Assembly (NCBI GenBank): GCA_018711275.1 | Contig: DVIN01000043.1 | Coordinates: 28,495-92,494 of the forward strand | Direction of reading: 5' to 3' | Length of the DNA: 64,000 nucleotides | DNA from: Candidatus Pullilachnospira intestinigallinarum | GTDB lineage: Bacteria; Bacillota; Clostridia; Lachnospirales; Lachnospiraceae | Shown: positions 60,131-64,000 of the stretch, in pieces | How positions within the stretch are numbered: position 1 is the first letter of the stretch | Layout: every line of letters begins with the position of its first letter | Position numbers and translations under genes: made by a program | Notes under the pieces: generated by a model | The model's input: only the letters and a program-made list of their open reading frames with translations | The model's database searches: none | What the model was told of the DNA's origin: nothing

Positions 60131-61021
60131 ATGGAACTTCGTACGCTTCGCTATTTTCTTGCCGCGGCACAGGAAGAGAACATCACCAGGGCAGCCGACT
60201 TTCTTCACATAACACAGCCCACCCTGAGCCGTCAGATTATGGATCTGGAAAGAGAATTGGGTACGACATTGATCAATCGGGGAAAGAACGGGCTGACGCT
60301 GACAGATGACGGTATTTTTTTCCGACAGCGGGCAGAGGAGATTGTGGAACTTGCCGACCGTCTGGAAGAATCCTTTGTGGAAAAGAATACGGAAGTCAGC
60401 GGAACGATTTCCATTGGAGCCACCGAATCAATCGGAAGCCGTCTGTTCGCCAGACTTATCCGTCAGTTTTCGGAAAAATATCCGCTGGTACGGTTTCATC
60501 TGTATAACGATATGGCGGATTATATTAAGGACCGTATGGATAAAGGGCTGATTGACGCAGGTCTTCTTCTGGAGCCTGTGGATACATCAAAATATGACTA
60601 CATCCGCCTGTCCCAGAAGGAGACCTGGGGCGTACTGATGCGCGACGATCATCCGCTGGCCGGTCAGGAATTTATCACACTGGAGGAGATTGTCAGATAT
60701 CCGCTGATTCTGCCTCTGCGGGAACGGGTGCGGGCGGAAATTCTCAACTGGCTGAACTGCGAGGAGAAGGATCTCAATGTTCCGCTCAGTTATACCCTGC
60801 TTTCCAACGCCGTGCTGCTGGTGGAAGAAGGACTGGGCTGTGCCTTCTGTCTGGACGGAGCGCTGGCTATCCACAGCAGTCCGCGTCTGCGCTTTCTTCC
60901 TGTCAGGCCGGAACATACCACCCGCAGCGTGCTGGTCTGGAAGAAAAACCACCTGTTTTCGCCGGCTACCTCCCTGTTTATCCAGGAAATCAATATGATG
61001 CGGGCGGAAATGGAAAGGTAA
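60131..61021 (+). CDS. LysR-family transcriptional regulator
   Basis: 296 residues. HTH MELRTLRYFLAAAQEENITR, AADFLHITQPTLSRQIMDLE, RELGTTLINRGKNGLTLTDD and a full effector domain (about 90-290, ISIGATESIGSRLFARLIRQ). ATG 60131 follows AATAAGGAGTGATCTCAC. It lies in the same direction as the flavin/AKR redox operon that starts 130 bp downstream and is its likely regulator. This one is intact, unlike the LysR copies at 40871 and 49584. Confidence 0.93.
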   Translation: MELRTLRYFLAAAQEENITRAADFLHITQPTLSRQIMDLERELGTTLINRGKNGLTLTDDGIFFRQRAEEIVELADRLEESFVEKNTEVSGTISIGATESIGSRLFARLIRQFSEKYPLVRFHLYNDMADYIKDRMDKGLIDAGLLLEPVDTSKYDYIRLSQKETWGVLMRDDHPLAGQEFITLEEIVRYPLILPLRERVRAEILNWLNCEEKDLNVPLSYTLLSNAVLLVEEGLGCAFCLDGALAIHSSPRLRFLPVRPEHTTRSVLVWKKNHLFSPATSLFIQEINMMRAEMER

Positions 61022-61087
61022 AAAGGGGACGCCGCCCCGGCCGGGAAAACATACATAATAAGCATGGATGACGATAAAAGTTAAGTA

Positions 61088-61117
61088 TTCGACATTGATG
61101 AAATGCTGCTATATAAT
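61088..61117 (+). promoter_or_regulatory. Promoter of the redox operon
   Basis: TTCGAC (61088-61093), 18-nt spacer, TATAAT (61112-61117), 34 nt before the first gene. Confidence 0.55.
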
Positions 61118-61150
61118 CAGATCAGAAACCAGAAAGCAGGAGGACAGATT

Positions 61151-61687
61151 ATGAAGATAGTAGTATTGGAAGGAAGTCCCAAAAGGAAAGGTTCCACCCA
61201 TCTGCTGGCGGATTGTTTCCGGCAGGGAGCGGAGGAGGCCGGCCACACCGTGGAATCGATTGATGTGGCCCACGCTGACATCCATCCCTGTACCGGATGT
61301 ATTCACTGCGGATATGAAGGTCCCTGTGTGCAGAAGGATGATGTGGAGATCATACGGAAAAAGATTCTGGAAGCCGATATGATCGTATTTGCCACACCTC
61401 TTTACTATTACGGAATGTCCGCCCAGCTGAAAACCATGATCGACCGTTTCTGTGCCTTTAACAGCTCCATTCAGCGCAAACATATGAAATCTGCTTTGCT
61501 GACCGTTGCCTGGAACAGTGACAGCTGGACTTTCGAAGCGCTGGAAGCCCACTATAAGACGCTGGTGCGGTATCTGAATCTTACGGATATGGGAATGGTG
61601 CTGGGGAGCGGCTGCGGAACGCCGGCCATGACACAGCATTCGAAGTTCCCCCAGCAGGCGTACAATCTGGGAAACCGGCTGAAATAG
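61151..61687 (+). CDS. NAD(P)H-dependent FMN reductase / iron-sulfur flavoprotein-like oxidoreductase
   Basis: 178 residues of the flavodoxin-like fold: MKIVVLEGSPKRKGSTHLLA (FMN phosphate loop), a Cys-containing PCTGCIHCGYEGPCVQKDD segment, IVFATPLYYYGMSAQLKTMI (flavin-ring loop). The CxxC..C spacing resembles iron-sulfur flavoproteins but may not be a full cluster site. ATG 61151 follows AGGAGGACAG. First gene of a four-gene redox operon. Confidence 0.87.
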   Translation: MKIVVLEGSPKRKGSTHLLADCFRQGAEEAGHTVESIDVAHADIHPCTGCIHCGYEGPCVQKDDVEIIRKKILEADMIVFATPLYYYGMSAQLKTMIDRFCAFNSSIQRKHMKSALLTVAWNSDSWTFEALEAHYKTLVRYLNLTDMGMVLGSGCGTPAMTQHSKFPQQAYNLGNRLK

Positions 61688-61749
61688 GGCAGGCCGACAG
61701 GAGCGTAACCGAAACAGAAAATTCAGAAAAAATCAGGAGGCATCGTAAA

Positions 61750-62307
61750 ATGAAAAAGAATATTGGAAATGTACTGGCATTATATCCCACTCCGCTGGTG
61801 GTGATTGGAGCGATGGTGGATGGAAAACCCAACTGGCTGCTGGCGGGACATGTGGGTATTATCGGTCACGACCATGTGATGGTCAGCCTGGCATCCGGAC
61901 ATTATACCAACCAGGGCATCCGGGAAAGCGGAAAGCTTTCGATAAATCTTGTGGATGAAGCGCTGCTGGCAAAAGCGGATCGCTCCGGCTGCGTCAGCGG
62001 AAGCAAGGAAGATAAATCCGGTCTGTTTGATTACAGTCTCAGTGAAACGGGCGTTCCCATGATTTCGGATGCGCCGGTGGTGATGGTGTGCAGCGTGGAG
62101 GATATTTATAAAACCAAAGGGTTTGAAAGTTTTATCTGCACCATCGATCAGACCTGCGCGGAGGAAACCGTACTGAATGAAGAGGGAAAAATTGATTATC
62201 ATACCTTAAAACCGGTACTCTTTGAAATGCCTACTTATGAGTATCTGAGAACCGGAGAGGTAATCGGAAAATGTATGTCCTTTGGAAAACAGAGCGAAAA
62301 CAGATGA
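61750..62307 (+). CDS. Flavin reductase-like (FMN-binding split barrel) protein
   Basis: 185 residues: MKKNIGNVLALYPTPLVVIG, then HVMVSLASGHYTNQGIRES and GKLSINLVDEALLAKADRSG match the flavin-reductase-like FMN-binding domain. Typically binds FMN and transfers electrons from NAD(P)H. ATG 61750 follows CAGGAGGCATCGTAAA. The next gene begins within its stop (ATGA overlap), implying coupled translation. Confidence 0.87.
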   Translation: MKKNIGNVLALYPTPLVVIGAMVDGKPNWLLAGHVGIIGHDHVMVSLASGHYTNQGIRESGKLSINLVDEALLAKADRSGCVSGSKEDKSGLFDYSLSETGVPMISDAPVVMVCSVEDIYKTKGFESFICTIDQTCAEETVLNEEGKIDYHTLKPVLFEMPTYEYLRTGEVIGKCMSFGKQSENR

Positions 62308-62837
62308 AGTTGGAGGAATCCCTGATTATATCGTATTCCTATTCGGGCAATACCCACCGGCTTGCAGAACAAATTCAGGCGGTCACGCAGGGAAACTGGA
62401 TGGAAATCTATCCGCGGCAGCCGTATCCCGTGACGTTTCCGGAATTGCTGGAGCAGGTAAAACAGGAGGTGACATCCGGATTCCGCCCGCCCCTCCTTCC
62501 GGGGGCTGTTTCCTGCCGCCCGTATCCGATTGTCTTTGCGGGATCTCCCAACTGGTGTGGAACCATTGCGCCGCCTCTGGCTTCCTGGCTTTATAAAAAT
62601 GATCTGAAAGGGAAGATAGTTTTACCATTTTATTCCCATTGCGGCGGCGTGGTGGGGGATTTTCAGAGGGATATTCTCCGTCTCTGCCCGAAAGCGGATG
62701 TACGGGAAGCGCTGGGGATCGTGAATGACGGCGGAAAAGAACTGACGGAAACCATCAGACTGTGGCTCGCAAGGAACGGCTTTTCAGAGGAAACAACAAC
62801 AGGAGGTAGTGAAAATGAAGTATACAAAGCTTGGTAA
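62304..62837 (+). CDS. Flavodoxin
   Basis: 177 residues: SLIISYSYSGNTHRLAEQIQ (FMN phosphate loop), YPIVFAGSPNWCGTIAPPLA and VLPFYSHCGGVVGDFQRD (flavin-flanking loops). Unlike the lipoprotein at 51957 it has no signal peptide and is cytoplasmic. ATG 62304 overlaps the previous stop; its own 3' end overlaps the next gene by 23 nt. Confidence 0.87.
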   Translation: MKLEESLIISYSYSGNTHRLAEQIQAVTQGNWMEIYPRQPYPVTFPELLEQVKQEVTSGFRPPLLPGAVSCRPYPIVFAGSPNWCGTIAPPLASWLYKNDLKGKIVLPFYSHCGGVVGDFQRDILRLCPKADVREALGIVNDGGKELTETIRLWLARNGFSEETTTGGSENEVYKAW

Positions 62838-63861
62838 TTCAGAATTGAAAGTTTCCCGGATCTGCATGGGATGCATGGGATTCGGAGACGCGAAAAACGG
62901 ACAGCACAGCTGGACACTGGATGAAGAACATTCCCGCGAAATTATCAAAAGAGGACTGGATCTGGGCGTAAATTTTTTTGATACGGCCATCGGATACCAG
63001 AGCGGCACCAGTGAGCAGTATGTAGGCCGCGCGCTGCGGGATTTCGCCAGACGGGAAGATGTTGTGGTGGCCACAAAATTTCTTCCCCGGACGCCCCAGG
63101 AGATTGAGGCGGGGATCTCCGGACAGAAACATATTGAACAGATGGTGAATACCAGCCTGAAAAATCTGGGTATGGATTATGTGGATCTGTATATTTATCA
63201 CATGTGGGATTATGAAACGCCGCTGTATGATATTATGGATGGGCTGAACCGGATGGTAAAAGCAGGAAAAGTCCGCTATATCGGAATTTCCAACTGCTTC
63301 GCCTATCAGCTGGCAAAAGCCAACGCTCTGGCGGAGAAGGAAGGATTTGCAAAATTTGTCTCCGTCCAGGGCCATTATAATCTGATCTTTCGGGAGGAAG
63401 AACGGGAAATGGCCAAGCTGTGCGCGGAAGATAACATTGCGATGACACCTTACAGTGCGCTGGCCAGCGGACGGCTTTCCAAGCATCCGGGAGAGACCTC
63501 CAAACGTATGGAAGAAGACAGCTACGCAAAATTCAAATACGACGCCACGGAACAGCAGGACAGTGTGATCATCGGCCGGGTGGCAGAGCTGGCGGAGAAG
63601 AAAGGGGTATCCATGACCGAGGTTTCTCTGGCATGGCTTCTCACGAAAGTGACCGCTCCGGTGGTGGGAGCCACCAAGCTGCACCATATTGAGGGAGCCG
63701 CGAAGGCTGTGGATCTGGTGCTGAGTCCGGAGGAGATTGCTTACCTGGAGGAGCCCTATGTGCCCCACAGACTGGTGGGAGTGATGGCGCAGAACACCCG
63801 CTCATCGGCGAAGGAGGCCCATGTCTGGTCCACAGGCAATCAGAAAATTGAAAGACAGTGA
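62815..63861 (+). CDS. Aldo/keto reductase
   Basis: 348 residues, NADPH-dependent barrel enzyme. Catalytic tetrad visible: Asp and Tyr in NFFDTAIGYQSGTSEQY, Lys in VVVATKFLPRTP, His in VDLYIYHMWDYE. NADPH site near IEGAAKAVDLVLSPEE. ATG 62815 has AGGAGGT seven bases upstream; an in-frame GTG at 62809 is too close. It belongs to the YhdN/Tas-like group, different from the AKR remnant at 50424, which is of the shorter 2,5-diketogluconate-reductase type. Substrate unknown. Confidence 0.93.
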   Translation: MKYTKLGNSELKVSRICMGCMGFGDAKNGQHSWTLDEEHSREIIKRGLDLGVNFFDTAIGYQSGTSEQYVGRALRDFARREDVVVATKFLPRTPQEIEAGISGQKHIEQMVNTSLKNLGMDYVDLYIYHMWDYETPLYDIMDGLNRMVKAGKVRYIGISNCFAYQLAKANALAEKEGFAKFVSVQGHYNLIFREEEREMAKLCAEDNIAMTPYSALASGRLSKHPGETSKRMEEDSYAKFKYDATEQQDSVIIGRVAELAEKKGVSMTEVSLAWLLTKVTAPVVGATKLHHIEGAAKAVDLVLSPEEIAYLEEPYVPHRLVGVMAQNTRSSAKEAHVWSTGNQKIERQ

Positions 63862-63905
63862 CGGCAGAAAAAGGGGCTGTCGGGAAATAGATAGTCCACA
63901 CAGGG

Positions 63906-63939
63906 GCAGGCGTGACTCATACGAGTCACGCCTGCTTTT
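63906..63939 (+). terminator. Terminator of the redox operon
   Basis: GCAGGCGTGACTC (63906-63918) pairs perfectly with GAGTCACGCCTGC (63923-63935), then TTTT. Confidence 0.93.
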
Positions 63940-63951
63940 GAAATTTGTCCT

Positions 63952-63994
63952 CGAAAAAAAAGAGAAAGATGGCTAACGACAACCATCTTTCTCT
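63952..63994 (-). terminator. Minus-strand terminator for a gene beyond the right edge
   Basis: AGAGAAAGATGG (63961-63972) pairs with CCATCTTTCTCT (63983-63994). The A-run at 63954-63961 becomes a U-run when read on the minus strand, so a convergent gene ends just outside the window. Confidence 0.85.
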
Positions 63995-64000
63995 CCGTTC

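Noticed and set aside
1..64000. tRNA, rRNA, CRISPR arrays, transposase genes of known IS families
   Set aside because: No GGTTCGA-type T-loop with an acceptor stem, no regular repeat array and no DDE or serine transposase frame was found by reading both strands.

Overview
This window reads as a chromosomal segment of a Gram-positive, low-to-mid GC Firmicute, most likely a Lachnospiraceae-type Clostridium. The signs are strong AGGAGG ribosome binding sites, TTGACA/TATAAT promoters, many lipoproteins with LAGC-type lipoboxes, a long-form ribosome hibernation factor, an L-box lysine riboswitch before dapA, and a homoserine-kinase-like phosphoglycerate-mutase homologue between hom and lysC. I see no rRNA, tRNA, CRISPR array or intact insertion sequence. 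The species call is inference from gene content.

Layout, left part (1-32 kb). typA/bipA runs off the left edge. It is followed by an ssDNA-binding protein and a riboswitch-controlled dapA-dapB operon. Next is an ABC importer operon (permease, ATPase, lipoprotein, permease) ending in a glycerophosphodiesterase, a small unknown protein and a PHP-domain hydrolase, probably for uptake and breakdown of an organophosphate. An Rpn-family nuclease, a DUF1275 protein and a repeat-rich lipoprotein follow. Then come a eukaryotic-type HisA, hpf, secA, a HAD phosphatase, a lectin-metallophosphoesterase and prfB with its programmed +1 frameshift. A three-gene SPFH / zinc-ribbon / TPM-domain operon resembles Bacillus ydjI-ydjG-ydjH. 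The aspartate-family genes (ACT-domain gene, hom, kinase, lysC) and three membrane proteins close this part.

Middle part (33-50 kb). tex, a MATE exporter, an AraC regulator and a class II uvrA lie beside a small scrapyard of gene remnants: a LysR N-terminus, an XRE regulator and a hipA stub. A LysR regulator then faces a MarR-heterodimeric ABC exporter operon, followed by a GH3 glycosidase.

Right part (50-64 kb). Three local rearrangements are visible. A head-to-head deletion removed the 5' ends of a divergent LysR / aldo-keto reductase pair. An AT-rich island (MNT-HEPN pair plus a decayed gene) sits between a whole and a truncated copy of a secreted flavodoxin gene. An out-of-frame deletion fused a VTC polyphosphate-polymerase-like gene to DUF4956 inside a two-component / surface beta-helix protein operon. 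The window ends with a LysR-linked flavin/aldo-keto redox operon and two terminators, the last serving a gene entering from the right on the minus strand.

How the genes fit together: lysine-sensing dapAB with lysC/hom/kinase covers the aspartate branch; hpf, secA, prfB, typA and tex are housekeeping. The accessory interest is in the organophosphate operon, the ydjGHI-like membrane module, a membrane-haem-like DUF4405 protein next to an exported flavodoxin, and the TCS-VTC-DUF4956-Cthe_2159 locus, which shares a 37-nt upstream element with the DUF4405 gene.
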